Positions 9,869 to 20,912 of a DNA stretch of 64,000 nt are shown here, in pieces (position 1 is the stretch's first letter; the number at the start of each line of letters is the position of its first letter). The notes beneath the pieces were generated by a model, which had not been told where the DNA came from, did not search any database, and saw only the letters and a program-made list of their open reading frames with translations. Source of the DNA: Symsagittifera roscoffensis (Eukaryota; Xenacoelomorpha; Acoela; Convolutidae); contig NC_087063.1 of assembly GCF_963678635.1 (NCBI RefSeq), positions 45,614,101 through 45,678,100 on the forward strand. The letters run 5' to 3'. The position numbers were made by a program, and so were the translations under genes.

Positions 9869-12800
9869 ATGAGTCTAGACAAGTCAAGGATACCTAAACG
9901 AGGTAATAGCTCTAGGAAAGTCATACCTAAAAAGCTAAGAAAAACAATGACCGACCCTTTTGTGGATCGGATCAAACGAGACCGGATAGACAAAGGGGAG
10001 ACGGTTTCAGGCAGAATGGTTGAAACGAGGAGTCAGAAGTCCTCAGAAGAGCGAAAAGAAATGTTAGCAGTGGAGGTCAATAAATGAATGACAACCAGGA
10101 AGTACATGCCATGAATGACAACCAGGAAGTACATGGACTGGAAGGGAGAGGCAGAAGGCTGGCGAGTGAATCTATTCCGGTAGAACAAGGCCATGATTTT
10201 GCCACTTCCACCGGGACATTGGACCGAGAGGAGATGTCAGAACTGTCCGACATCTCAACTGAAATAGTGGAAACTAGAAGATCTCCAACAGACAACACTA
10301 GGATGGCTGGCGGGACTGAGAAACAGACAACGTCCTCATCGTTCTCAGAAAGAATGAAGAACACCTTACGAAACATCTTTCCGTTCACCATGGGAGTGCG
10401 CACAGGAAATGAAGGTGAATCCCAGGAGGAAGAAGAGGACAAAGATGAGCAAGTGGACTTTGGATCTCAAGTCAGCCTCAATAGTTCGACCCAGGAGAGG
10501 CATACGTCGAAAGAGAGACTGGAACCATGGACAAATTTGGTGTGGTGAGAACGATAAGCAAAGAGGTAAACACACCGGACCAGTCGAGAGGCTTTGCGAT
10601 TATGACAAATTCAGACCCGCGAACAGGAGAGAGTAGAAACAAAGGGCTAGGCAACGCATTGGCGGATCCTGAAGAGGATCATGAAAAGACGTCGAGACAG
10701 AGAGTAAAAGCCCGAATCTCGACCAGCACGAAGCTACCTGGGACCGACAGGGTGACACCGCCACTAGTGACGCCACTCGTGGATAACGGGGCAGCATTAG
10801 AAGAAGCCTTGAACAACATAGTGGGCAGTATAGGAGAACAAAACGAACAGATGTCCTTAAGAATGAGTGAACTAGAAAGAGCAGTTCACATTGAGAGAGA
10901 AAGTCTACGGGAAAAAATAAACCGCAATAGACAAGAAGTTAGTAGGAGCGAAAAACGCTCGAAAGAAAGAAAGGACGAGCACTTAGCGATGAACTTGTCG
11001 CGAATGACAAGAGAAGCGGAACAGAGAGAGTTACGCTTAAGAGACGACATGGAGACTCTTGAGGACTCTTGACACAAAGATAGATGCGATGATAGAGAGG
11101 CGAACTCAGGCTATCATGGATAAGTTGGACTGGCTATTAGGCAGCAAGAGTGGACCAAAAGAAGGGGAACCGAACTCGGGAGGTCCCAGCAGGGAGCCGA
11201 AGGTGAACTTCAATGACCATCATAGGAGGAGGACATATGGATCCACTAGAGGTAGGGGCAGTTCATCAGGCTATGCCACAAGGGATAATAGAACATGGGG
11301 CCCAAACAGTAGAGCAAGTTCAACGAGGAACAGACAGACCTCTAACGAAAGACCAACGCAAGGCATACATGCGACTGGGAGAGGTGATTCCGGTAACAGG
11401 AGACATGCGAGCCCAGGGAGGAGTCATGTGGGCCAAGGGGGAAACACTCACGGCGATTCGGATCGCAGGGATGCACCGATTACAGAGCCTTTGACAAGGT
11501 GTGATGACACTCAGGCGGGGCACTCGAGAGATGCTACGGCAATGGCCACAGCCTTTGAACCCCTAAACAGGTCTTTAGAGACATTCCTTACAAGGTTATC
11601 CAGAACCAATGAACGCAGTGAGAAGTCCAGAAGAGTCTTTAAGAAACCAAGATGCTACAAAGACGAATCTGATGGCTGCATTGATACCTGGATAGAGGTA
11701 ATGAAACTGCATTTCGAGGAAGAGGACTTGTCGGAAAGACAAGAATGCAGTGCGCTCACCAGAAACTTGGAAGGGACAGCCCTGAACTGTGTCATGGCCA
11801 AGAAGCAATATCAGCGTGACACAGCCGAGAAAATCTTCGAAATCTTGTTAAACCGTTTTGGATCAGGGGTGCAGGTGCACCAAGCAATGATGCGCTTCGA
11901 GAAACGGAGGCAACGGGAAGATGAACGATAGACAAGTTTCTAGATGACTTGGAAATGCCGAGAAGACGCAGCCAACCGGATGAGTCGAACCGAAGGATGA
12001 ACCTGGCAGTAGCCTCAAAATTCATCGATGGTGTGAAGAATGATGAACTTCGAACAATGCTAGCAACGCATTACACACCACTATCAACCAATGCGCCAAC
12101 ATCAGAGGAGTTGAGGCTCAAGTCAAAAGAGTATCTTTTGTTGAAACCTCCTTCGAGATCTGGATACTATAAGAACAATTATGGCATTTTTAACAACGGA
12201 CCAGCAAACCAAGGGAACAACTGGTACAAACCGAGGGATGATATGGACAAGAGACGCTCTTGTGCCCATTGCAGTTCAACGGACCATCATGTGTCAGCAT
12301 GCCCAACTTACAAACAAGGCATGAAAGCAATAGGCTTTAGCCTCGAGGACGAAGATGGGTCAGAAGTTGACCATGAGGGTTTCATGAGAGGAGTAATTGC
12401 AAAATTCGGCCCGAGGTGTTTCTTTTGCAACTTGGAAGGTCATTTTAAATCAGATTGTCCGCAATTCTGGGACGCAGTGGCAGACATCAAGCATCCAAGG
12501 CATGAGGAAGCTTTAGCAGGAGTGAAAGCCAGCAAGGCTCGCCTTTTGAGTGAAGCGGAGGCGCGCAGAAAAGACAAAACGCAGGAGCTGGCGACGAAGA
12601 AAATGCAAGCGGTAACTGAAGAGACACGTGAACCGGAACCAGTGACTGCGGCCGATGACTTCAAGAGTGATTATAGGGCAGCCGCGAGGGATGCTCTAAA
12701 TAGAGTGCAGCAGGAACTGGTGACGAAAGACATCGAACAAAAAGTGAAACTCGAACTGGAGAATGAGAAACTACAGGAGCAACTGAATACCTTCGAAGCA

Positions 12801-13317
12801 ACGGAAGTCGAGGAGACTAAAGCACCAAGCAGTTTGAGCATGAAACTTAATGTGATCTCCGGTCAGAGGTTCGGCATGGTGCCACAAGGAAGCAAGATAC
12901 AGTCGATAATCTCAGTGGCTGGACACCAGGTAATCAGAAATCTGAGTAAACCATCCGAGTTCACATTGATGCATTTGGACACATATGCAGATTATCTGAG
13001 GCAGGTGGAGCCACGCACTGAGTCGAGAGCTGTGCGAGCACTAGTAACAACGGGTGGACCTCGCAAAAAGAAACTTCATGGACGCTACCTGGAGGTCTAT
13101 GGGCCGTATCAAGTGATGCTGAACGTGGATGGAATCAGTATCTACACTAAAACTTATGTAACAACAGATAGTGACCGAATAGGGCAGATCTTTTTGGGTG
13201 AGGAGGAACTCAAATTCCGCAGGATAGGCCATGACGCCATGATGGAACAAGATGCAGTACACATTGGGTATGAAGCAGATGTGACCGCACATCTGCTCGA
13301 CACCAAAGGAACAAAAA
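9869..13317 (+). pseudogene. gag: Gag of element 1 (coiled coil, capsid, two CCHC knuckles)
   Basis: Gag forms the particle that packages element RNA. The first ATG is at 9869. The basic N-terminus is followed by a perfect short direct repeat at 10084-10134, then an acidic Ser-rich part. Next come a Glu/Arg-rich coiled coil (about 10850-11070) and an Arg-Gly-rich region (about 11230-11340). A helical capsid-like segment (about 11640-12150) follows, with the DTWIEVMKLHF-type start seen in retrotransposon Gag domains. Two CX2CX4HX4C zinc knuckles lie near 12261-12302 and 12417-12458, then a Lys/Glu coiled coil. Stops at 10085-10087, 10546-10548, 11070-11072 and 11929-11931, each with a change of frame, make this a pseudogene. 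The stretch 11949-13317 is still open and runs into protease, so Gag and protease were probably in one frame. Confidence 0.8.
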
Positions 13318-14283
13318 TCGGAGTCACAGGGCTTCTGGACAGGGGCGGTAGTGAGTGTGATGACGATAAAAATTTGGGAAAGAATGGGCTTCACGAGGGA
13401 AGATCCAATTCAAACGAATCTCCGACTGGCTGCCGCCAATCGAGGAGCGATCTACGTAGCCGGAAGAACACCAATAATTGTCCTCCACATGGGAGGACGG
13501 GATCTTTGGATGAGCTTCCTGGTGGTAGAAAATTTGGACGACGCCGACCATTTCATCTTGGGCAGAGATTTCGTCAGGAATTTCGACGTGATGATTGACT
13601 TGAACAACGGTCTGATACGGATTAGGAACCCGGACCGGAAGTGTGTTAAGAAACCGATTAATAGGATAATAACAGACGAAAACAAGGTAACAATTTTTTT
13701 AGATAGAAAAGTGAAACTACAGCCAGGACAGGCTGTGGTGGCAATTTTTAGAATGAGAAATTTAAATTCGTTAAGCGATAGTCAACAGGTTTGTTTAGTA
13801 CCGAATCCAAATAGTCAGAGTTCGGTGATTTTAGGCCGGAGCTTCTCGGTAACGCAAAACGGACTGTGTGTCAGTGTGTTATTGAACACACTGGACACCA
13901 CGGTTTCAATCCAGCGTGGAAAGAAGCTTGGTTACGCTTTGCCGATGAAGACCGACTATGAGGAGACACAAAACTTGAAGGAACATAGTGTGAAAGACTG
14001 TCCTTATCATGCCAATAAAGATAAAATTTTAAAGAGGACTAATGAATTAAAATCTATTCATAAATTGTTTTCAATGAAATCCGAAACGGACGACAGCTTA
14101 TCGAGCTGCTCGAATTTTCCGGAACGCCCCTCGCATTATGAACTAGAATCTGACAAACCGGTTTTGCCAGAGATAGAACATTTAAAAGGGAAAATAGGTG
14201 AGGGAGATTTCGAAAAATTGCGGGACCTCTTAAATCGGAACGCAGATGTATTTTCAAAACATAAGGCGGATATCGGTTGCTGA
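13318..14283 (+). pseudogene. pol: Aspartic protease region of element 1
   Basis: Retropepsin-type protease that would cleave the polyproteins. The catalytic loop has become Asp-Arg-Gly (Asp codon at 13338-13340) where element 2 keeps Asp-Thr-Gly. A frameshift just downstream (about 13345-13375) moves the rest into another frame. The C-terminal half is recognisable by ILGRDFVRNFDVMIDL (about 13555-13605). A spacer of about 200 residues leads towards RT and ends at a TGA (14281-14283) where element 2 has TGC, so that stop is a point mutation. Confidence 0.75.
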
Positions 14284-15130
14284 AATTTCGTCGAACACGA
14301 AATCGAACTTGAAGAGGGCGCCGTTCCCCATAGGGAAGGCGCAAGACGAATGACGCCACACAAATCGGAAGCGTGCCGAACGGAAATAGAAATGTTGCTC
14401 GAATACGACATGATAGAACTCTCCAAATCGCCATGGGCTTGCGGTGTAGTAATGGAGAAAAAGAAAGGGGGCAGCTTAGGTTTTGCTGCGACTTTCGTTA
14501 CTTGAACGCGGTAACGATAAAAGATGCGTACCCGATACCGCGAATAGTTGAGAGCCTCTCTAAGCTTGGTGATGCCAAGTTCTTCACCACATTGGACTTG
14601 GGTTCTGCCCTCTGGCAGGTCCCTCTACGGAAGAAGGATAGTGAGAAAACCGGATTAGGATTGTACCAGGGAAGAGGATGCCCTTCGGTTTGTGCAACGC
14701 AACGGCCACTTTTCAAAGACTGATGGCTCAGGCTTTGACCAGAGTGATAAAGAAGTACGGGAACCTTGTGATGTGTTACGTGGACGACGTGGTCATAGCG
14801 ACACCAACCCTGGAAGACCATATTGATCGGCTCGATGAGGTCTTTGGATTCATGAAAAGAGCAGGCTTGAAGTGCAAACCATCGAAATGTGAAATCCTTA
14901 GGGATTCAATCAAGTACCTGGGAAGAATGGTGGACAGGCATGGTGTGAGGCCGGACCCGGAAGCAGTAGAAGCAGTGTTGACATGGAAGGCTCCCAGAAC
15001 GGACACACAGCTCCTGAGCTTCCTAGGGTTTGCCAACTACTACCGGGAGCTCATAAAAGGATATGCGGACAAGGTGTATCCGATGCAGAAGCTGATGCGC
15101 AACAGAGAAAAGAAGTCTGAATTAAACGAA
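14284..15130 (+). pseudogene. pol: Reverse transcriptase of element 1
   Basis: RNA-directed DNA polymerase. Motifs in order: LLEYDMIE and SPWACGVV (about 14395-14450), FCCDFRYLNAVTIKDAYPIPRI (14484-14545), FFTTLDLGSALWQVPL with the first catalytic Asp, MPFGLCNATATFQRLM (about 14678-14725), YVDDVVIA with the catalytic pair (14777-14800), then SKCEILRDSIKYLG and LTWKAPRTDTQLLSFLGFANYYRELI. This is the Ty3/gypsy signature. Breaks are a frameshift near 14460 and a small frame-changing deletion near 14660, just before MPFGLCN, where element 2 keeps extra residues. All catalytic residues are present but in different frames. Confidence 0.85.
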
Positions 15131-16036
15131 GAATCTCAAGTTGCCTTCGAGAACATAAAGCGGGAACTGTGCGAAGCGCCAGTGCTAGGCATGCCTACAG
15201 AAAAGGGCATGTATGTTCTTGGCACAGACGCATCGGTAGTAGCCATCTCAGGAATATTGCATTAGGAGCAAGAATGGAATGGAAGAACGGTTCTCTGTCC
15301 CATTGCATACGGCAGCAAGGTCTTGAGTGACACTGAGATGAAATATGGCGAACCAAAAGCAGAAATGTTTGCAGTAGTCACATTTGTGGAGAAATACCGC
15401 GCATTTTTGGGGAGCGCTCTCATTAAGTTACGCGTAGACAACAGAGCGTTATCCTGGTTGAAGACCTACTCGATGGATCAGAGTTATATTGGTAGATGGA
15501 TAGTAAGATTGAATGGCTATCATATGATAATCGAACACAGGATGCGTGATAAACACCAGAATGCTGACAGCCTCAGCAAGAAAACTGAGTTCTATGAAAG
15601 ATTGGAGCAGAAGCAAGCCAATCAGGCAGAAATAAAGGAAGGATTTTTGTTTCTGGACAAAGAAACTTATGAAGCGCTTCCCTTAACCAGATGGTTGGAT
15701 AAGTCTAGACATCCAATTCCAGGGCATCCTGAGTTACCTATAGAGAAAGCAGCTGAGATAAAGATCCTATCCAAGAAGGAACCGATCCCCTTGGGTCTGT
15801 TGCTGCGCTCAAACCTGGTCCAACAAGAACTCTCTCGCATGAACATAAACAGCCTCTCATTATTGGATAAAACGGTGCAGGTCACACCGCAAGTGATGCG
15901 GATGCTGGGTGGATTGTTAGAAAGAGAAGTGACCAGAGATGACCCCGAGTGGACATCAGCAGTGGCATCACTAACAATCAGGGACGACAACACGAAGAGA
16001 ACGAGAGGGAATGTAGGACAAAAGTTCAGCAACTAG
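15131..16036 (+). pseudogene. pol: RNase H and tether region of element 1
   Basis: RNase H removes the RNA strand of the RNA-DNA hybrid. The first acidic site is in LGTDASVVAISGILH, the second in KAEMFAVVTF, the third in LRVDNRALSWL and the last in NADSLSKK, the usual spacing of Ty3/gypsy RNase H. A TAG at 15263-15265 interrupts it; element 2 has a Gln codon there. The frame then continues to 16036 through a region leading to the linker. Element 2 matches it at 42599-43570. Confidence 0.8.
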
Positions 16037-16524
16037 TATCCTCAATACCCCACGAGATTTTAACCAGTACTTCTTACGGACGGAAAGAACAGGGGAGCAG
16101 TACGCGAAGGAAAACCGTTACCTTTGTGGACCAGGATAAAAAAGGTGAGAAGGTAGAACAAAACCTGCTGCAAGATTGTTTGTCCGGGGAGACGAACGAC
16201 GAGAAGAGACAGCGAGTACAAGATCAACACCCGGGACAAGAAAGTTTGTCCGGGGGGTCTGAGATAGATGAAAAAGTTCATGATGAGAAACAGGACCTGG
16301 GGAACAAGGTTTTGTCTGGGGAGTTGAGATGGATGCGAAGAAGGCACAGACATGATCTGGAGGAGCGTGCCGACTCCATCACAACCTCTTCAACAAATGA
16401 AAATTCCCGAAACTCAGGAATTGACACCTATTCAGACTGGAACTCGAGCTCGGGATCAGAACTGTCCGAACTAGCGATCCACACACTACTAGTGGAAACT
16501 CGTTAAAGGGATCTAGACAGAGAG
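15949..16524 (+). pseudogene. pol: RNase H-integrase linker with LSGE repeats
   Basis: A charged Ser/Glu-rich linker in a shifted frame. It carries at least three imperfect copies of a short motif (QDCLSGE, GQESLSGG, NKVLSGEL), spaced about 25-35 residues apart. Element 2 has its own set at about 43600-43770 (QESFSGE, QRNLSGQ, DEILSGE) in different surroundings, so the motif is kept while the linker drifts. A TAA at 16504-16506 and a frame change separate it from the integrase ORF. Confidence 0.6.
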
Positions 16525-18186
16525 GTGTACCAGGATCCTGACAGTGATCGCTACCTTATACCAAGCGAAAGAGTCTTTAACAACGCAGCGGATGATTTGG
16601 AGACAATAGCTGTATCGAAACGTTCAATAAGTCTGTTGCCACAAAAAGAGGTAGTCAGGACTGATCTCCAGTCGTTCAAACAAGAAACACATCCGCTCGC
16701 GATGATTTGGTGCGTTAAGATGGAAGAAGACACACACCAGCCCAATGAGCTGAATAGTCAGATGAGGGTCATGAAGACGTACTTGAAGGCGAGATACAGA
16801 CTCTCGGATCTTCTAAGGGCGCAGAGAAATGATCGCATGACAAGCAACCTGAAAAGGTGGATCGAGGATGGTTTTCCGGACAAAGGGGACATCGAGGAAG
16901 ATAGTTATCGTATGCTGAGACAGCACTTCATGCAGAAGGAAGGGAGGTTATATTTGAACAAGGACGGGATTGTGGCTTGCAAAAGAAGAGAAGAAGACAG
17001 AGTCCTATACAAGTATAACGCGATAGTGTTGCCGCAACTCTATCAGACGGAACTATTATTCAGGTCGCATGATCAGATGGGCCATCAGGGGATCGACAAA
17101 GTATATCAGAGGATCCTGAAGCGCTTCGAGTGGCCTGGAAGGAAAAAGGCATGCGAGAAGTGGGTAACAGCATGTCTGTCATGCCAACAGGTCAAAGATT
17201 CAAGGAAGTTGCGATTTCCTTTACAATCGATCGAGTCGTCTGAATTCAACGAGGTGGTGCAGATAGATCACCAAAAGATATGCATGACAGACAATGGTTA
17301 TAATCAGGTGTTGGTCATGATAGATCATTTCACGAAGTATGCAGAGGCCGTGCCCTGCATAACTGCCTCGGCGGAAGAGACATGCGACCACCTGATCAAT
17401 ACGTGGATAGCGAGACATGGTTGTCCGATGACGTTTCAATCGGATAATGGAACAGCTTTTGTAGGAGAGCTTACGAAAGAGCTTATGAGACGCTCTCATG
17501 TTGCTCAGGATCACTCCACGACATACTACCCCCAGACGAATGGCTTAGTGGAAAGACAGAATAGGACGTTAGTGTCGATGCTGAGAGTATATTGTTCCAG
17601 GTACATGACTAATTGGGACAGATACCTTCCACAGGTGGTGGGAGCCTATAATAGCACGCAGCACTCCACCACTGGAGTTAGTCCACACATGATGCTAACT
17701 GGACACGAGAAGTCTTTACCTTTAACCTTTTTCTACCCAGAGTATGAAGGAAAGAAAACGTCTCCACAGATCTACGTGAGGGATTTGATCAGACGTCAAC
17801 AGGAGTTGAACGATTTATGTAGACGAAATACTCAGCAAGCACAGGCAAGGCAGAGGAAAAAATTCGACAAGAAAGCAGCTGGTGCAAAAGCTTACAAGGT
17901 GGGAGATTACGTATGGGTATTTCAAAACGTTATACCACCGAAAGGAACGAAAAAGCTCCTAAAAAAGTGGAGGGGACCCTTCATGATTACGGAAGTGCAT
18001 CAGGAGGGACGCTTTTACAGACTGAGCACTGGCCGAGCCGCTCATTACGAAAACATTAAGCCACACAATCCATCGACAGAAGACTGGTGTATAACAGCAG
18101 ACATGGAAGAAGGGGATTATCTAATGATTGATCCTGCTTGTGAGGTCAACGAGAAGGGCACCAGGGAGAAGAACGATGGAAACTAG
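16525..18186 (+). CDS. pol: Integrase with GPY/F-like module, element 1
   Basis: A 553-codon open frame with a non-ATG beginning, as expected for a piece of a polyprotein. Integrase inserts the DNA copy into the genome. An HHCC zinc-binding domain (HDQMGHQG ... CLSC) lies at about residues 181-225. The catalytic core follows: Asp in VVQIDHQKI (about 248), Asp in FQSDNGTAF, and Glu in NGLVERQNR, with exactly 35 residues between the last two (D,D(35)E). A GPY/F-like module (KKWRGPFMITEVHQEG, about residues 480-500) follows, as in many Ty3/gypsy integrases. This is the longest intact pol module in the window. Element 2 keeps only the N-terminal part, to about 44299. Confidence 0.88.
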   Translation: MYQDPDSDRYLIPSERVFNNAADDLETIAVSKRSISLLPQKEVVRTDLQSFKQETHPLAMIWCVKMEEDTHQPNELNSQMRVMKTYLKARYRLSDLLRAQRNDRMTSNLKRWIEDGFPDKGDIEEDSYRMLRQHFMQKEGRLYLNKDGIVACKRREEDRVLYKYNAIVLPQLYQTELLFRSHDQMGHQGIDKVYQRILKRFEWPGRKKACEKWVTACLSCQQVKDSRKLRFPLQSIESSEFNEVVQIDHQKICMTDNGYNQVLVMIDHFTKYAEAVPCITASAEETCDHLINTWIARHGCPMTFQSDNGTAFVGELTKELMRRSHVAQDHSTTYYPQTNGLVERQNRTLVSMLRVYCSRYMTNWDRYLPQVVGAYNSTQHSTTGVSPHMMLTGHEKSLPLTFFYPEYEGKKTSPQIYVRDLIRRQQELNDLCRRNTQQAQARQRKKFDKKAAGAKAYKVGDYVWVFQNVIPPKGTKKLLKKWRGPFMITEVHQEGRFYRLSTGRAAHYENIKPHNPSTEDWCITADMEEGDYLMIDPACEVNEKGTREKNDGN

Positions 18187-18873
18187 TCGTGGAGGAAGGA
18201 ACAAAAACACCGCTGGACCTGGATCCAAACGAGGTAATCGACGAGGACGATGAAACCTTACCCTACGCAGAGGAGGATTGGCAGGATCCCGAACAGATGG
18301 AGGTTCCCAAGAATTTGGAACCGGATCTTCCTTTCACGATGCAGACTCGTCAGAGTGACGGGACAAGACCAAGAAAGAAGTGTAACCCTTACGGTGATGA
18401 CTTTGTAGTGGATTGACATAGTCGATGATCACGACGATGAGTGGGTCCACGACCGGTCGAAACCCGAGGTAGAATTCGACGACGAGCAACAGCAGTCATA
18501 TGAACAAGACTTGACGAACCTGCGTGTCTTAAAATGGCTGAACGAAATGACGTCGGACCCATAGGAGAGCAGTGTCACGATTCAAGAAGTAGATCGTGAA
18601 AGCATAAAATACATGAAGACCGAACGAGATGATCCTTCCTGGGCTGCCCAGGAAGGGCGATTACTCATTCAGGCTTCCAATCTCGATTTGATACCCGGTA
18701 TGCGATCGACGGGGACTTCGATGGATATTTTTGTCCGGGGAGTGGGGGTAGGACTTACCCACACTGAAAACTTGATAATAAAAAAAATAAGAATAGCAAG
18801 AGAGACGGGAGAATTAGAAGCAGAAACAGGCGAAGAACCTTAGAAACCTGACATAGGGAGGGTAGTTGAGTCA
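18187..18873 (+). pseudogene. pol: Acidic C-terminal extension of pol, element 1
   Basis: After a frameshift at about 18180 an acidic stretch (DPNEVIDEDDETLPY) runs to a TGA at 18414-18416. The reading returns at about 18418 to another frame with more Asp/Glu-rich sequence and GMRSTGTSMDIFVRG, crossing stops near 18562, 18841 and 18874. That last frame continues without a shift into the macro-like domain, so this looks like a flexible tether between integrase and macro domain. No domain recognised in it. Confidence 0.55.
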
Positions 18874-18875
18874 TA

Positions 18876-19323
18876 ATTTAACTTACCAAATGAATATTCA
18901 AGTAACATAATACTAACAGACAGTGATTTTATACTCACAAAAAGAACATGTGCGATAGCAATCACAGCAGACATGAGTTTCAGGACAGCGTTAGCAGCAG
19001 ATTTTAAGAGAGAATATAAAAACATAGAGTTCCTATGGAAGCAAAGACCAGGGATAGGGGGCGTAGCGGCCTTACCTCCGGCGGCGTCACAGATACCGGG
19101 AAAATACCTGTGCTTTTTGGTAACAAGGGCGACGGAGAAGCAGCATGTGGACCCAGAGAACCTAGTCTTGTCCTTGACGAGGTTGAGGGACTTCCTAGTG
19201 GAAATGGACGTGAAGGAGCTCTCGCTTCCAGTGTACGATCCAAACAGAGGACGACTGCATCCTCGGGAATTTTACGCGCTTGTACTCGTGATATTCTCTG
19301 ATACTAATATACAAGTATATTAA
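18876..19323 (+). CDS. Macro-domain-like module at the end of pol, element 1
   Basis: About 149 residues up to the TAA at 19321-19323, read in frame from the acidic tether. The fold pattern matches macro domains of the TARG1/OARD1-like class. A first strand and loop (CAIAITADMSFRTALAADFKREY) corresponds to the ligand loop that follows the first conserved strands. Then come GGVAAL, a strand KYLCFLVTRATEKQHV, a helix PENLVLSLTRLRDFLVEM, LSLPVYDPNRGRL in place of the Gly-rich phosphate loop, and a closing SDTNIQVY strand. Macro domains bind or hydrolyse ADP-ribose. Here the Gly-rich loop and the TARG1-type catalytic Asp are not conserved, so activity is doubtful and binding of another ligand is possible. 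Earlier stops (18841, 18874) cut it off from integrase in this copy. The call is mine by eye; no search was run. Confidence 0.65.
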
Positions 19324-19751
19324 CATAAGAAATATTACTTAAGTATAGGCTGAGTGACGTGCGAGAGGGCGTTAGGCTAAAGACTAAGTTGTATGTAATG
19401 TGTGATTTGTGTGTTATGATATTTTATGTGTTATGTTATTAAGATTGTGGGTAAGAAGGGGTTAGTGACCATGAACAACTGAATGACGATCTTAGGAATA
19501 GATCCAAAGTTTGGATTGTCCAATTTTAGGTCGAATTCCAAAATTTTAGAGACCGATTGATTTTAATAAATTTTAGGATAACATTTTTTTATCTGAACTG
19601 TTTTTAAGTAAATTTTAACGATATCTGTTAAGGTGAAACTGACAAGTGTGATATTCGTGACTTCTTTTCTAGATCCTGATTGATCATTTAATTGCTCATT
19701 TAAGTCAAAACTTTGAAATCAAATCAAATCAAATCGAATCTGAAGAACAGT
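19324..19751 (+). other. Spacer between pol and ORF3 with possible splice acceptor
   Basis: About 430 bp of AT-rich noncoding sequence, the only long gap inside the coding part of element 1. It contains CTTCTTTTCTAG ending at 19672, a good match to a nematode-type 3' splice site, 80 nt upstream of the ORF3 ATG. ORF3 may therefore be expressed from a spliced subgenomic RNA, as env genes are. That is inference. Confidence 0.45.
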
Positions 19752-20912
19752 ATGGAGAATTTCAATTTGGATGAATAGATGGACCTGGCAGAGGCATATG
19801 TAGGACCGATTGTAGATGCGATCTATCGTCGGCTAATGGATCGAGACTTCGCTCTGGAGGACCCAGAGGTAGTCATGTTGCTGACCGCCCTGATCAACAT
19901 CTTGGGGCATGACAACCGTGGGGACCGCCCCACGGAAGTCCTATTGATGGCAGCATATGGAGAGAGGGGAGTACTAGACCGCCTGAACATGAGAGTGATG
20001 TGGCGGAGAAACGGGGCTCTCTCAGGGAGTGACTTGGCGAGTGAGCCTGGATTGGGAAGTTCTAGGACTTACCAACCAGGTGAAATGCCTATGCCCTCCA
20101 AGCCCAAATCTGGGCTGACGAGAATGAATCAAGAGATGAACAGCGAGACTGCCTCGTCTGGTTCACCACTGAGAGCAGCTGTGCGACCAAATAGAGCGAA
20201 AGTAGAACAAAAGGTTCAGACGAACCAAACCATGCAAGATCTGGATGGGATAAAAGACGAACTGGAAAGGACGAAAAGGGAGCTGGACGAGATGACCAAA
20301 ACCATGCTCAGTACGGAGGAAGATAGGGACATATGGAAGAGATTGTTCGAAGACTGCAACAAAAAGCAGGGTCAAGAAATTGAGCGTTTGAGGCAGGACT
20401 ACAAGGAGCAATCGGAACGGATGGCGTTGACAACGGCCGTGGAGAAGGTGATACCTGCAAGGAGTGTTCCTCGTGGGCAGTCCCCGATGGAGCTCTTGAC
20501 ACCTCGAGAAATGAGTCAGACGACGGAGACACGGCTTCCGATAGCAACAGATCGAGTGACAATCCCGGACCCTAGTGACACCTTGGGTGACCCCGTCGTG
20601 GAACAAACGGAGAGGAATCTGATAGAGACAGCTGGACGACTGGTCGCCAACAAGATAGCGCCAGGTTCCGGGGTGACTGCACCCTATGGAACGATCGACG
20701 ACACGGGCAGAGTACGACTCTCCCAGACCGTGATCAGACATGGAATAAGCGACGTGACGCCACTAATGGGGAGCTCGAAGGCCCCAGAGAGAAGAATACT
20801 GGAGATGCCAGCGAAGAAAGTGTCACATGTAATAGACATAGAAAAGAACAATCAATTGAGACATAACTTCACGGGAGTTCCGGAGACTGATCCGAGAGCT
20901 TGCTTCAATTGA
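19752..20912 (+). pseudogene. ORF3 N-terminus of element 1: coiled-coil region
   Basis: The probable start is the ATG at 19752. An in-frame TAG at 19776-19778 now follows it, and the open frame resumes at ATG 19779. A helical N-terminal part is followed by a Pro/Ser-rich stretch and then a strong coiled coil (about residues 145-225, Glu/Lys/Arg-rich). A Thr/Pro-rich linker then reaches a TGA at 20910-20912. Translation continues in the same frame directly into the SGNH domain, so that TGA is probably a late nonsense mutation. Element 2 has lost this region, so it cannot be compared. The coil suggests oligomerisation. No known domain recognised. Confidence 0.6.
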
